From contig NZ_JAKWFK010000002.1 of NCBI RefSeq assembly GCF_029522115.1, positions 434,001-498,000 on the forward strand: a stretch of DNA of 64,000 nt, in the 5' to 3' direction. Below are positions 8,477-18,073 of the stretch, one piece after another (position 1 is the stretch's first letter; each line of letters starts with the position of its first letter). A program made the position numbers and the translations under genes. The notes below the pieces were generated by a model, which had not been told where the DNA came from, did no database searches, and saw nothing but the letters and a program-made list of their open reading frames with translations. This DNA is from Trinickia sp. Y13. Its GTDB lineage: Bacteria; Pseudomonadota; Gammaproteobacteria; Burkholderiales; Burkholderiaceae.

Positions 8477-9580
8477 TCAGAACTTGGCCCGGATTCCCGC
8501 ACCGACCGTTTGGCCCGTCGACAGGCCGCTGATCTGGTCGTTCATATAAGCCGCGTACAGGTCGGTCCGCTTGGACAACGGGTAATCGTAGCCGAGCGCC
8601 CAGGTGCGACGGGTTTGATTCAAGCCGCCGCTGTCGCGCGAGTACGCGTACGAGGCCATCGCGGTACCCGGTCCCACGGGCACGGTCACGCCGCCTTGCC
8701 CCGTGTTCACGTGCCAACCGCCGCCCGTCAACGCGTCGTTCTTCGTGTACATGTACTGGCCGTAGAACTTCACGAACTTCAGATCGTAGCTGGCGCCGAA
8801 CTGCGCCACGCCCTGGCTCTTGAACGGCACGATCGTGCCGAAGGGCGTGACCTGACGCAAGTCGTTAGGCGCGTTGTTGAAATTGACGTATTGGTAGACG
8901 CCGGTCGCGGCGAATGGGCCGTGGAAGTAGAGGAACTGCGCGCTCCACTTTTTCGCCCCGTTGTTGCCGGCTTGATTGCCCAGGCCGTACATGACGCTGC
9001 CCGACAGGCCGTTGTAGTTCGGCGTGGAATATTGAACCGCGTTGTTCCAGCCGGAGTCGCCCACGACGCCCGTATCCGTCGCGTACGTCGCGCCGGACGG
9101 AACCGCGGTATTGCCGAGGAACACGTGATACACCATCGGCGAGAACGTGTACGAATCGATGAACGGGTTGAACAGGATCGTCGAGACGAACAGGTGCGTC
9201 GTCAATCGGCCGGCCGTCACCGTGCCATAGGGCGATTCGATCCCCACGTACGCGTTGCGGGCAAAGAACGTATCGCCCGAGAAGCGGCCGTAATTGCCGC
9301 TTTGGGGCAGGAAGAAGTCTTCCAACGTGAAGACGGCGCGATAGCCATTGCCCAAATCTTCGGCGCCCTTCATGCCCCAGTAGGACGTCGACATCCCGCC
9401 GCCGCCTTCCACCCACGCGCGCTTACCGCCGGGGAACTGCTGCATCCCGGCCCAAGCGTCGACTTGCCCATACAGTTGCACGCTCGATTGCGCGTGGGCG
9501 ATCTCGCCCCCGGCGGCCAAAGCGGCGAGCGCCGCCATACGAAGCATTGTTTTCAGCGCGCGGCTGACGTTGGCTTTCAT
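8477..9580 (-). CDS. general outer-membrane porin (Gram-negative porin family)
   Basis: A trimeric beta-barrel porin of 367 residues. It has a signal peptide (MKANVSRALKTMLRMAALAAL, cut after AHA), the family opening SSVQLYGQVDAW, many alternating-hydrophobic strands, GYDYPLSKRTDLYAAYMN near the end and a terminal Phe (GIRAKF) required for outer-membrane assembly. The start at 9580 has AGGAGA at ideal spacing, and upstream in-frame codons would precede the signal peptide. Monocistronic. Substrate range cannot be predicted. Confidence 0.93.
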   Translation of the reverse strand: MKANVSRALKTMLRMAALAALAAGGEIAHAQSSVQLYGQVDAWAGMQQFPGGKRAWVEGGGGMSTSYWGMKGAEDLGNGYRAVFTLEDFFLPQSGNYGRFSGDTFFARNAYVGIESPYGTVTAGRLTTHLFVSTILFNPFIDSYTFSPMVYHVFLGNTAVPSGATYATDTGVVGDSGWNNAVQYSTPNYNGLSGSVMYGLGNQAGNNGAKKWSAQFLYFHGPFAATGVYQYVNFNNAPNDLRQVTPFGTIVPFKSQGVAQFGASYDLKFVKFYGQYMYTKNDALTGGGWHVNTGQGGVTVPVGPGTAMASYAYSRDSGGLNQTRRTWALGYDYPLSKRTDLYAAYMNDQISGLSTGQTVGAGIRAKF

Positions 9581-10111
9581 GAGTTCTCCTGTCTTTGTCA
9601 AAAAATGAAGCGCGCGAACCGTTCTCGGGGCCTGGGATCGCCTTGACTAGCTAGTTCGGGGGCGGATCCATCGTTACGGACCATTTTTCTGGACAAAATT
9701 ACGTCCGCTTATTGCCGGTATAGCGGTTTGCTTAAGCCCGCGCCGAGTCGGGGCGCGGCCGCCCGCACGCGGTGCGGCGCGCACCGTCGCGGCGCCTGCC
9801 GGGCGCCTGGCGACCGGCCGGAGAACCGCGTCGACGCTCGCTCGCAAGCATTCGGACGAGATAGGTGGAAATAGTGACGCAGGCTCGCGCGACGACAAAA
9901 TGATTTCGTCCGAGGACCCCTTTCCCGTGACCTCGAAGCGCAGTTTCGGCGGCAAAAGTGTGGCGTATTTGCATCACCCCGAAGGAAGGCGGCGAACGCA
10001 AAGCGAGGCGTCGAGCCGGCGAACGGCGAGCCGCGCCGGAAAGACCCGCCTCGAGAAGGAGGGGAAACAGAAAGAGCCGTCTAAGATCGGCTCGGTGCGC
10101 CGCCGGGGGCG
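9581..10111. other. porin promoter region and gene-free stretch
   Basis: 531 bases between the porin start and the end of the small exported protein gene, both on the minus strand. It contains the palindrome ACTAGCTAGT (9646-9655) about 70 bases upstream of the porin start. The rest shows no reading frame with a credible start, codon bias or motif. Confidence 0.5.
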
Positions 10112-10504
10112 TCAGTTGCGAAAACCGGACATCGCTTGAGGCGGACGGCCGCCCGCGGAAGGGGGACGAGGCACGCGGGTCGGGCCGCGCTCCTCGTTGT
10201 AGCGGGCGATATCGGCGCGGATGGAACCCGCGCGCAGGAACGCGGCGCCGCCGTCGCGCGCCAGAGCGCGCGCTTCGTCGCTGACCGGCCGGAACGGGGT
10301 GGCGGCCGCGGCGATCGACGGCGCGGGCGCCACGCGCGGGCCGCCGTGACCGTAGGGGTTCGTCGTGACGACGAACGAACGTTGCCCGCCGCCGCGACCG
10401 CCATGCGAACCTTGCGGCGGCCGAGCATAGGCGAGCGAAGCCGCGGCTGCGCACAACGCAACCGCGGCCCAACGCAAAAAGGTATGAAATGCCGAATCGG
10501 CCAT
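10112..10504 (-). CDS. small exported protein of unknown function
   Basis: 130 residues. A signal peptide (hydrophobic stretch FLRWAAVALCAAAASLAYA, likely cut near Ala-Arg-Pro) is followed by a Gly/Arg-rich segment and a mature part with FRPVSDEARALARDGGAAFLRAGSIRADIARYNEERG. The start at 10504 is chosen because it gives a clean signal peptide. No catalytic motif is recognised. Divergent from the transporter gene at 10836. Confidence 0.65.
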   Translation of the reverse strand: MADSAFHTFLRWAAVALCAAAASLAYARPPQGSHGGRGGGQRSFVVTTNPYGHGGPRVAPAPSIAAAATPFRPVSDEARALARDGGAAFLRAGSIRADIARYNEERGPTRVPRPPSAGGRPPQAMSGFRN

Positions 10505-10835
10505 GATCGATGCACTCGCCAACCATCCTCTCGGAGGCCGTCGCGCATCGGCGCGCGGCGGGGCGCCTCCTTCACCGAGCGGTCGTCAGATAAATCGGTG
10601 CTCCGAGGGATTTCTTCGGGTAATTTATGGGCCGCCCGTTCAGGTGTCGAGGCAAAAAATGTTAGGCGAGCAACGCCGTTGTAACGTGGTGTTACTGTGG
10701 CGGTTTTGTCGATGCGGCGGTATTCGTGCGACCATTTTCGGCCGCTGCCGCCACGGTTTTGTTTGCCGATTTTTTTTACCGCTTCATGCGCGTTTTTTGC
10801 CGCGCGTTTTTTATCGCTTACGAGAAGCTTTACCC
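10505..10835. other. divergent intergenic region
   Basis: 331 bases between divergent genes; must hold both promoters. The T-rich run from 10740 to 10830 directly precedes the transporter start. A short inverted repeat GTAAC-N5-GTTAC lies at 10681-10695. No gene is supported. Confidence 0.45.
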
Positions 10836-11846
10836 ATGCGTCGTCCTTCTTTTCTGGTGCCAGACAACTTCACGCTCGCCCTGATCGGCACGGTGGTGCT
10901 GGCGAGCATTTTGCCCTGCCGCGGTGAAACGGCCGTGGCCATCAATTGGCTGACGAATATCGCCGTCGGTTTGCTGTTCTTTCTGCACGGCGGGAAACTC
11001 TCGCGCGAAGCGGTCGTCGCGGGCGCGACGCATTGGCGGCTGCATGCGCTCGTGCTCGTGAGCACCTTCGTCATGTTTCCGCTGCTCGGCTTGGCGATGA
11101 AGCCCCTCGCCGCCCCGCTCGTGACGCCCGAGCTTTACACGGGCATCCTGTTTCTCTGCACGCTGCCCTCGACGGTCCAATCTTCGATCGCATTCACATC
11201 GATCGCGCGCGGCAACGTACCGGCCGCCGTCTGCAGCGCCTCGGCCTCTAGCCTCATCGGAATCTTCGTCACGCCCGCGCTCGTGAGCCTAATCATCACG
11301 AATCATGCAGGGGCGTCCGGCTCCGGTTGGCACACCGTCGGCGCGATCGTCATGCAATTGCTCGTGCCGTTCATCGCAGGCCAGTTGCTGCGGCCGCTCA
11401 TCGGCCCGTGGCTCGACCGCAACCGGCGGGTCCTGCGCTTCGTCGATCAAGGCTCGATTCTGCTCGTCGTCTACACGGCATTCAGCGCAGCCGTGAACGA
11501 GGGCCTTTGGCGTCACCTTTCGCTCGGCGCGCTGGCGGGGCTGTTCGTCGTCAACGCGCTATTGCTCGCCGCGGCGCTCGCGCTCACCTCGCTTGCCAGC
11601 AAGCGGCTCGGCTTCAATCGCGAAGATAGGATCACGATCATCTTCTGCGGCTCGAAGAAGAGCCTCGCATCGGGCATCCCCATGGCGAAGGTGATCTTCG
11701 CCTCGCAAGCCGTCGGCGCGGTGGTCTTGCCGCTCATGCTGTTTCATCAAATCCAACTGATGGTCTGCGCAGCGCTCGCCCAGCGATGGGCTGCGCGCAA
11801 CGTCCACGATGAAGGGCCGCGGCCGGCGGCGCACGCCGAACACTGA
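10836..11846 (+). CDS. bile acid:sodium symporter family transporter (YfeH/SBF-like)
   Basis: 336 residues with about ten membrane helices, starting MRRPSFLVPDNFTLALIG. Motifs of the SBF-like family are GLLFFLHGGKLS in TM2, LPSTVQSSIAFTSIARGN in the crossover region (paired with a second half carrying IIFCGSKKSLASGIPMA) and VVLPLMLFHQIQL near the end. The family moves organic anions or sterol-like substrates with sodium; the true substrate here is unknown. The ATG at 10836 begins the family-typical N-terminus, although the open frame extends further upstream. Confidence 0.88.
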   Translation: MRRPSFLVPDNFTLALIGTVVLASILPCRGETAVAINWLTNIAVGLLFFLHGGKLSREAVVAGATHWRLHALVLVSTFVMFPLLGLAMKPLAAPLVTPELYTGILFLCTLPSTVQSSIAFTSIARGNVPAAVCSASASSLIGIFVTPALVSLIITNHAGASGSGWHTVGAIVMQLLVPFIAGQLLRPLIGPWLDRNRRVLRFVDQGSILLVVYTAFSAAVNEGLWRHLSLGALAGLFVVNALLLAAALALTSLASKRLGFNREDRITIIFCGSKKSLASGIPMAKVIFASQAVGAVVLPLMLFHQIQLMVCAALAQRWAARNVHDEGPRPAAHAEH

Positions 11847-12243
11847 ATGACAGGGCGCGGGCCACATCGCCGCGCCCGCCGCCGGCACGCAGATCGGCTT
11901 GCGCCGAAAATCGGCCCGAATCACGAAAGGCGATAACCACGCAAAGGTTTTTGCGACGAAAAAACCGCATTGCAAACGGCAAACGTTTGCGGTTTCTTCG
12001 ATACCCAAATTCTGTGAAACGCGCAGCGTCCAAAGTACCGGGCGGGTTATCGCAGCACGGCGCCGGAGCACCGCCGGATAACGCTTACAAGGCGACGACG
12101 CCGTGAGCGGCCAACTGCCACTCATAAATCTTCTTAAAATCGTCCCATTCGGCATTTAGCGCTATTAGAATGGCGCGACGGAACGGGGTGCCGATAAGAT
12201 TTTTCAGTAAATGCCGAAGTTGCACGTCCAAGCGAGAAAATAA
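11847..12243. other. gene-free stretch before the diguanylate cyclase gene
   Basis: 397 bases. The first half contains nested palindromes (see 11979-11990) within a larger 8-bp inverted repeat (AAACCGCA / TGCGGTTT). The second half (12085-12230) is less GC-rich. On the minus strand it would encode a short protein-like tail without an ATG start, judged too weak to call. Confidence 0.4.
11979..11990. promoter_or_regulatory. LacI/PurR-type palindrome
   Basis: GCAAACGTTTGC is a perfect palindrome with the central CG step and half-sites typical of LacI-family operators; the PurR consensus has the same GCAAACGTTT core. It is 254 bases upstream of the diguanylate cyclase gene and 132 bases past the end of the transporter gene. 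The LacI regulator at 15613 is a possible but unproven binder. Confidence 0.4.
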
Positions 12244-13509
12244 ATGAGCAGCGAGGATCGATCCGACGACGAACGCCAGGAAGGGGCGGCGCGCCGCGTA
12301 CGGCGCATCCGGGGGCAGCGCGCCAAGACCATCGAGGCGCCGGAAGACAACCAATCGTTCGAAGACTACGCGGCCCATCGCCTGTGGTCGTTTCTCTGCG
12401 CCCAGCTTGCGACCGCGCTCGTCGGCTACGTCGTGCTGGTGGTCGGCGACGCTTGGCTCGACAATCAACGCATGGCGCCGGCCGCGCTCGCGAGTTCCTT
12501 GCCTGCGCTGCCGATGGCGGCCTCGCTCGCCGTGGCTTGGACCAAAGGCAGCGGGCTGCGGGCAAGTCTGGCCGCGCTCGCTTTCATCGCTTCGCTCGAA
12601 GCGGGCATCGTGTTGCACGCGTTGCAATGGGGCGACGGCATGCTGATCGTGCTCCCAGCATTCGTGCTGATCCCGCTGACCTTCAGTCCCGTGCTGCTGC
12701 GCGGATGGGATTTTCCGGCCACGGCCGCGCTCACCATTGCCGGCCCGCTCGCGCTGGTCGCGCTCAGTAAGCCCCCCGCCGTCGAGCAGTTCGGCGTCGT
12801 GCTCTCCATGTTCATCGCCATTTCGACGAGTCTCGTCACGAACCTGTTCGCGCTGCGCTCGCAGAAGAAAAGCTTCCGGTTGGAGCGCCAGCTGCGCGCG
12901 TTCGCCGACATCGACGAGCTGACGCAGTTGCCCCGCAGGCGCCGCGTGTTCGAACTGGGGCGCCGCATTCTGCTGCGCACCGAGCGCTTAGGTCAGCCCT
13001 TTTCCGTGCTGTACATCGACGCCGATCACTTCAAGTCGGTGAACGATCGCTTCGGCCACGACACGGGCGATCGCGCGTTGCAATTGATCGCGCGGCATAT
13101 CCAAGACAGCATGCGGCCGACCGACGTCGCGGGCCGTTTCGGCGGCGAGGAGTTCGTCGTGCTGCTGCCCGCCGCCGATCAGCACGACGCGGCGCGCGTC
13201 GCCGAGCGGCTGCGCAAACGGATCGAAGATGCCCGCCAGCTCGAAGTCACGTTGACCATCAGCGTGGGCGTCGCGCAACACGTGCGCGGCGAGCCGATCG
13301 AGCGCGTGATTCGGCGGGCCGATAGCGCATTGCTAGATGCGAAGGACAGCGGCCGCAACCGCGTCGTCATCGCAGAGCGCACGCACGATGCCGCGCCGGC
13401 CATAGAAGCCGAGCCGATCGCTATCGCCGATCTCGTGCGCGAACATGCAGGCATCGCCGCGGCGAACGACGCAGTCGCCCAGCCCGGTTGCGAACCGGTA
13501 GCCGACTAG
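12244..13509 (+). CDS. membrane diguanylate cyclase (GGDEF)
   Basis: Makes cyclic di-GMP from two GTP. 421 residues: a charged cytosolic N-terminus (about 1-45), a block of about six membrane helices (about 45-205), then a GGDEF domain (about 225-390) with DELTQLPRRR, IDADHFKSVNDRFGHDTGD and the intact active site GGEEF. RPTD five residues before GGEEF is an intact inhibitory I-site, so product feedback is likely. No Shine-Dalgarno sequence is obvious before the ATG. It precedes an EAL-GGDEF gene, giving a cyclic-di-GMP pair. Confidence 0.9.
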   Translation: MSSEDRSDDERQEGAARRVRRIRGQRAKTIEAPEDNQSFEDYAAHRLWSFLCAQLATALVGYVVLVVGDAWLDNQRMAPAALASSLPALPMAASLAVAWTKGSGLRASLAALAFIASLEAGIVLHALQWGDGMLIVLPAFVLIPLTFSPVLLRGWDFPATAALTIAGPLALVALSKPPAVEQFGVVLSMFIAISTSLVTNLFALRSQKKSFRLERQLRAFADIDELTQLPRRRRVFELGRRILLRTERLGQPFSVLYIDADHFKSVNDRFGHDTGDRALQLIARHIQDSMRPTDVAGRFGGEEFVVLLPAADQHDAARVAERLRKRIEDARQLEVTLTISVGVAQHVRGEPIERVIRRADSALLDAKDSGRNRVVIAERTHDAAPAIEAEPIAIADLVREHAGIAAANDAVAQPGCEPVAD

Positions 13510-13635
13510 CTCCCGGGAGCGGCGTGCGCCGCGATGCACCGCAGTGGTGCATCGCTTCACCAAAAATTCACTCAACTCTCAATCGACAACGTCGATAAGC
13601 CGACTATCCAATCCTTTCCGGCTTGTCGCTTCGTC

Positions 13636-15474
13636 ATGTCATTGAGCCAGTCTTCGCCGCGCGGCGAGCCATCCGTCACCGAGCTGATCGCTCGGCGCGC
13701 GCTCACCGCCGTGTTTCAACCGATCGTCGATTTCGACGGCGGCACGATCCTCGGCTACGAAGGGCTCATCCGCGGCCCGGCCGGATCCTCTCTGGAATCG
13801 CCGGGCGCGCTGTTCGATCGCGCCGCCCGCCAGGGGCAATCGGTGGCGCTCGAGCATGCCGCGGCGCGCACCTGCGCGACGGCGTTTGCGCAACTCGGAT
13901 GCGAAGGCAAGCTGTTCCTGAACTTCAGCGCCGACGCCCTCGTCGCGCTGCAGGCGACGCACGAGCGCATGATCGATTGGCTGCAGCAATGCGGCGTGGC
14001 GGCCGAGCGTCTGGTCGTCGAGCTCACCGAGCAAAGCACGATTGCCGACGTACGCAGTTTCGCACCGGCCGTTGCGTCGCTACGCGAGACTGGCATCCAA
14101 TTCGCACTCGACGATTACGGCACGGCGAACGCGAGCATGAATCTTTGGGTGCGCCTGCAACCGGACGTCGTCAAAATCGATCGTTTCTTCATCGACGATA
14201 TCGCCAACGACCCGCTCAAGTTCGAGGCCGTTCGCGCGATGCAGCATTTCGCGGAAGCGAGCGGCGCACGCCTCGTGGCCGAAGGCATCGAAAACGCGGC
14301 CGATCTGATCGTCGTGCGCGACATGGGAATTGCGCTCGGCCAAGGTTTTTTACTCGGCCGGCCCGATCCGAGCGCTTCGCGCAAGCTCGCCGAACCCGCG
14401 CGCAAGGCCCTGGGCGCCGATCACATTGCCGTATTCCCAGGGGCGACGCGCACCTCGATCGCCGCATCGCCCTCGGGCAGCATGGCTGCCGCGAAAATGA
14501 TCGTCCCGGCGCCCGCGTTGCCCACGAGCGCGACGAACAATGACGTCCTCGCTCTGTTCAATCGCCTGCCGACGCTGCATGCGCTCGCCGTGGTCGAGCA
14601 AGACGAGCCGATCGCGCTCATCAATCGGCGCAGCTTCATGGACCGCTACGCCCTGCCTTATCACCGCGAGCTGTTCGGCAAACGCCCGTGCATGCTGTTC
14701 GCCAATGCGCCGCCCGTCGTCATCGAAAAATCCATGACCGTCGAGCAGATGGCCAAGCTCCTTGCGAGCGACGACCAGCGCTACCTCGCGGACGGCTTCG
14801 TCATCACCGACGAAGGGCGCTACGTGGGCCTGGGCACGGGGGAAAGCCTCGTCAGGGCCGTCACGGAAGTGCGCATCGAAGCGGCCCGCTACGCCAATCC
14901 GCTGACCTTTCTGCCCGGCAACATCCCGATCAGCTCCCATATCTCGCGGCTCATCGGGCATCGGGTGCGGTTTCATGCCTGCTACGTCGATCTGAACCAT
15001 TTCAAGCCTTTCAACGATCGTTACGGCTACTGGCAAGGCGACGAAGTGCTCAAGTTCGCGGCGGCCGTGCTGGCCGACGTGTGCGATCCGACGCGCGACT
15101 TTCTCGGCCACGTCGGGGGCGACGACTTCCTGATCCTGTTCCAAAGCGAGGACTGGCATGCGCGCGTGTTGCGCGCGGTCGATGCGTTCAACACGGGCAG
15201 CCTGCATTTCTATGCGGACGAGGACCGAGAGGCCGGGGGCATTCATGGCGAAGACCGGCGCGGCAACCCGACGTTCTTCGGCTTCGTGACCATGGCGATC
15301 GGGTGCGTGCGCGTGGAACCGGCTCGCGGCGAGGATGCGCGCTATGGCAGCGAGGAGATCGCCTCGGTGGCCGCGCTGGCCAAGCACCGCGCAAAACAGG
15401 ACGCGACCGGGGTATTCGTCATCGATCTCGACGAAGGCGCTGCGCTCATGCATGCACGCGAAGGGCACGTTTAG
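13636..15474 (+). CDS. EAL - CBS-like - GGDEF protein (cyclic-di-GMP phosphodiesterase, degenerate cyclase)
   Basis: 612 residues in reversed domain order. The EAL domain (about 20-250) keeps the catalytic set: GYEGLIRG for EAL, Asn in NFSADAL, ELTEQ, DDYGTANAS, KIDRFF, EGIEN and GQGFLLGRP, so phosphodiesterase activity is likely. A CBS-like middle (about 310-420; VEQDEPIALINRRSFMDRYALPY) and a C-terminal GGDEF domain follow. Its signature reads GGDDF, so cyclase activity is doubtful and the domain may bind GTP or be structural. It lies 126 bases after the diguanylate cyclase gene, on the same strand. Confidence 0.88.
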   Translation: MSLSQSSPRGEPSVTELIARRALTAVFQPIVDFDGGTILGYEGLIRGPAGSSLESPGALFDRAARQGQSVALEHAAARTCATAFAQLGCEGKLFLNFSADALVALQATHERMIDWLQQCGVAAERLVVELTEQSTIADVRSFAPAVASLRETGIQFALDDYGTANASMNLWVRLQPDVVKIDRFFIDDIANDPLKFEAVRAMQHFAEASGARLVAEGIENAADLIVVRDMGIALGQGFLLGRPDPSASRKLAEPARKALGADHIAVFPGATRTSIAASPSGSMAAAKMIVPAPALPTSATNNDVLALFNRLPTLHALAVVEQDEPIALINRRSFMDRYALPYHRELFGKRPCMLFANAPPVVIEKSMTVEQMAKLLASDDQRYLADGFVITDEGRYVGLGTGESLVRAVTEVRIEAARYANPLTFLPGNIPISSHISRLIGHRVRFHACYVDLNHFKPFNDRYGYWQGDEVLKFAAAVLADVCDPTRDFLGHVGGDDFLILFQSEDWHARVLRAVDAFNTGSLHFYADEDREAGGIHGEDRRGNPTFFGFVTMAIGCVRVEPARGEDARYGSEEIASVAALAKHRAKQDATGVFVIDLDEGAALMHAREGHV

Positions 15475-15489
15475 TAATTTTTACTAAAC
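15469..15489. promoter_or_regulatory. 9-bp-arm inverted repeat upstream of the LacI operon
   Basis: GTTTAGTAA, three T, then TTACTAAAC: perfect 9-bp arms overlapping the stop codon of the EAL gene. It lies about 125 bases before the LacI gene. A further TTTACTA copy lies near the probable -10 TATACAAT (about 15570-15580). This could be an operator for the sugar operon; lack of a central CG makes binding by its own LacI protein uncertain. Confidence 0.4.
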
Positions 15490-15612
15490 AGAAAAATGTT
15501 CCTGAATCATTGATGGGTGAACGCATAAGGACAATCATGTAGCTCATATGGCGGTCTTTTTTGCGGTTTTTACTATACAATCCCCGCACCGAGACCCTAG
15601 GAACGAGCGACC

Positions 15613-16653
15613 ATGGCCACCACGATTCGCGATATCGCCCGCGCGGCGAACGTGTCGATCGGCACCGTGTCGCGCGCCCTGAAGAACCAGCCGGGGCTGT
15701 CCGAAGCCACGCGGCTGCGCGTCGTGGAGACGGCTCAACGGCTCGGCTACGACGCGGCGCAATTGCGCCCGCGCATCCGCCGCCTCACCTTCCTGCTGCA
15801 CCGGCAGCACAACAATTTCGGCGCGAGCCCCTTTTTCTCGCACGTCCTGCACGGCGTGGAAGATGCTTGCCGTGCGCACGGCATCGTGCCCTCGCTGCTG
15901 ACGGCCGGTCCGACCGAAGACGTGGCCGAGCAATTGCGCCTGCACGCGCCCGACGCCATCGCGGTGGCGGGCTTCGTCGAGCCGGAAACGCTGGCTACCG
16001 TGGCCGCGATGCAGCGCCCGCTGGTATTGATCGATCTGTGGGCGCCGAATATGCGCTCGGTCAATCTGGACAACGCCCAGGGCGCCATGCTGGCGATGCG
16101 GCACTTATTCGCCCTCGGGCGCAAGCGCGTCGCGTTCATCGGCGGCTCGCTCGCGCATTACAGCATCGCGCAGCGCGCCCTCGGCTACCGGCGCGCCTTC
16201 TTCGAAGCGGGGCTGCTGTTCGACCCGTCGCTCGAGACCTCGATCGACGCCCACCTGCCGCCCGACGAAGGCGCCGAATTGGCGATGCAACGGCTGCTCG
16301 ACACACAAGGGCCAGAACGCATACCCAACGCGGTTTTCGCCTATAACGACGTTGCAGCGCTCGCCGCGATGCGCGTCGCGCTAGCACGCGGCTTGCGCGT
16401 GCCCGAGGACATCGCGTTCGTCGGCTTCGACGACATTCCCGCGGCTTCCCACGCTACGCCCGCACTGACGACGATCGCGATCGACAAAGAAGCCCTCGGC
16501 GCGCGCGGCGTGCAGTTGCTGCTCGAAGATACGCCCGTCGAGTTGACGGTACGACTGCCGGTGCGGCTCGTCGCGCGGGCCAGCACGGTCGGCGGCGCCG
16601 GCGCGCAGCACGCGCTCGGTCAAGCCGGCATCGAATCGGAAATCACATCATGA
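15613..16653 (+). CDS. LacI-family transcription regulator of a sugar operon
   Basis: 346 residues. The N-terminal helix-turn-helix is textbook LacI (TTIRDIARAANVSIGTVSRA), followed by the hinge and a periplasmic-binding-protein-like sensor domain (VAFIGGSLAHYSIAQRALGYRRAF; VFAYNDVAALAAMRVALARG; FVGFDDIPAA). The ATG follows a weak purine-rich site. Its stop overlaps the start of the isomerase gene by four bases (ATGA), so it heads the operon with an AGE-family isomerase and a PfkB kinase. It probably represses that operon until its sugar is present. Confidence 0.9.
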   Translation: MATTIRDIARAANVSIGTVSRALKNQPGLSEATRLRVVETAQRLGYDAAQLRPRIRRLTFLLHRQHNNFGASPFFSHVLHGVEDACRAHGIVPSLLTAGPTEDVAEQLRLHAPDAIAVAGFVEPETLATVAAMQRPLVLIDLWAPNMRSVNLDNAQGAMLAMRHLFALGRKRVAFIGGSLAHYSIAQRALGYRRAFFEAGLLFDPSLETSIDAHLPPDEGAELAMQRLLDTQGPERIPNAVFAYNDVAALAAMRVALARGLRVPEDIAFVGFDDIPAASHATPALTTIAIDKEALGARGVQLLLEDTPVELTVRLPVRLVARASTVGGAGAQHALGQAGIESEITS

Positions 16654-18053
16654 CGAAGCTTCCCAACGCCACTCGAGGCATCAAGCCGGCGCCCGGCACC
16701 GTCCACACGAACGCCCTCGTACCGCCCGTCGACGATTTTCGGGATCGCGCGTTCTTGCTCGAGCACGTGGCCGATACGCTCGGGTTCTACGCGCCGACCG
16801 TTTACGACGCCTCGGGGGGCTTCTTCCATTATTTCAAGGACGATGGCACGGTCTACAACCGCACCTCGCGTCACCTGGTGAGCAGTTGCCGCTTCGTCTT
16901 CAACTACGCGATGGCCTACCGGCACTTGCGCGATCCGCAATACTTGGAATACGCGCGTCACGGCCTCGCATTCTTGCGCGATGCCCACTGGGACCCGGAA
17001 CATCGCGGCTACGACTGGGAGATCGAATGGCGCAACCGCGATAAGCACACGGTGGACGGCACCCGGCACTGCTACGGCCTCGCGTTCGTCCTGCTCGCGC
17101 AAGCCCATGCGGCGATGGCCGGGATCGAAGAGGCGCGGTTGCAGATCGCCGAAACGTTCGAGCTGATGGAGCGCCGTTTCTGGGATCCGGCCGCCGGGCT
17201 CTACGCCGATGAAGCGACGCCCGACTGGCACGTCTCGACCTATCGCGGGCAGAACGCGAACATGCATGCGACCGAAGCGCTGCTCGCGGCCTACGAGGCG
17301 ACCGGGCACCTCGTCTATCTCGACCGGGCCGAACGCGTCGCCACCCACATCACCGAGCGGCAGGCCAACCTTTCGCACGGGCTCGTCTGGGAGCACTTCC
17401 ACGCGGATTGGTCGGTCGATTGGCACTACAACGAAGAAGACAGCTCGAACATCTTTCGGCCCTGGGGCTTTCAGCCCGGGCATCAGACGGAATGGGCCAA
17501 GCTGCTGTTGATCCTCGAGCGCCATCGCCCCCTGCCCTGGCTGCTGCCGCGCGCCGTCGAGCTGTTCGATGCGGCGCTCACGCACGCGTGGGACGACGAG
17601 CACGGCGGCCTTTGCTACGGCTTCGGCCCCGACGGCAAGATCTGCGATCACGACAAGTACTTCTGGGTGCAGGCCGAAACGCTGGCGGCCGCCGCGCTGC
17701 TCGGCCATCGCACCGGCAGCGAGCGTTTTTGGGACTGGTACGACGAGATCTGGAGCTACAGCTGGACGCATTTCGTGGACCATCGCCATGGCGCCTGGTA
17801 TCGCATCCTCACATGCGACAACCGCAAATACAGCGATGAAAAAAGCCCGGCCGGCAAGACCGATTACCACACGATGGGCGCATGCTACGAAGTGTTGAAC
17901 GCGCTTGGCGAAAGCCACGTGAACGGCGATGCGAATGCAATCGGCAACGGCCTCACCCCGGCTTCTAGCCTGCAGGCGGCCACCGGCGACGGACATGGCC
18001 GCGGAACTGCCAATGGCAATGGCAACGGCAGCGGCTTGACGAGCCGCGCTTGA
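16650..18053 (+). CDS. AGE-family sugar epimerase/isomerase (mannose isomerase-like)
   Basis: 467 residues with an (alpha/alpha)6 barrel. Family residues seen: RGQNANMHATEALLA, GLVWEHFHADW, SNIFRPWGFQPGHQTEWAKLL (His and Glu of the active site), EHGGLCYGF and KYFWVQAE. The family includes N-acylglucosamine 2-epimerase, D-mannose isomerase and cellobiose epimerase. Coupling to a fructokinase-like kinase favours aldose-ketose isomerisation such as mannose to fructose. The last ~45 residues are an unusual Gly/Asn-rich tail (ANGNGNGSG) beyond the barrel, perhaps a late extension. Confidence 0.85.
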   Translation: MTKLPNATRGIKPAPGTVHTNALVPPVDDFRDRAFLLEHVADTLGFYAPTVYDASGGFFHYFKDDGTVYNRTSRHLVSSCRFVFNYAMAYRHLRDPQYLEYARHGLAFLRDAHWDPEHRGYDWEIEWRNRDKHTVDGTRHCYGLAFVLLAQAHAAMAGIEEARLQIAETFELMERRFWDPAAGLYADEATPDWHVSTYRGQNANMHATEALLAAYEATGHLVYLDRAERVATHITERQANLSHGLVWEHFHADWSVDWHYNEEDSSNIFRPWGFQPGHQTEWAKLLLILERHRPLPWLLPRAVELFDAALTHAWDDEHGGLCYGFGPDGKICDHDKYFWVQAETLAAAALLGHRTGSERFWDWYDEIWSYSWTHFVDHRHGAWYRILTCDNRKYSDEKSPAGKTDYHTMGACYEVLNALGESHVNGDANAIGNGLTPASSLQAATGDGHGRGTANGNGNGSGLTSRA

Positions 18054-18073
18054 ACGGCTTGAACGGACGATCT

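Noticed and set aside
12085-12243. Protein-like tail on the minus strand (NLIGTPFRRAILIALNAEWDDF)
   Set aside because: The sequence looks somewhat protein-like, but there is no ATG and no ribosome site; only TTG/GTG starts are possible. Left uncalled.
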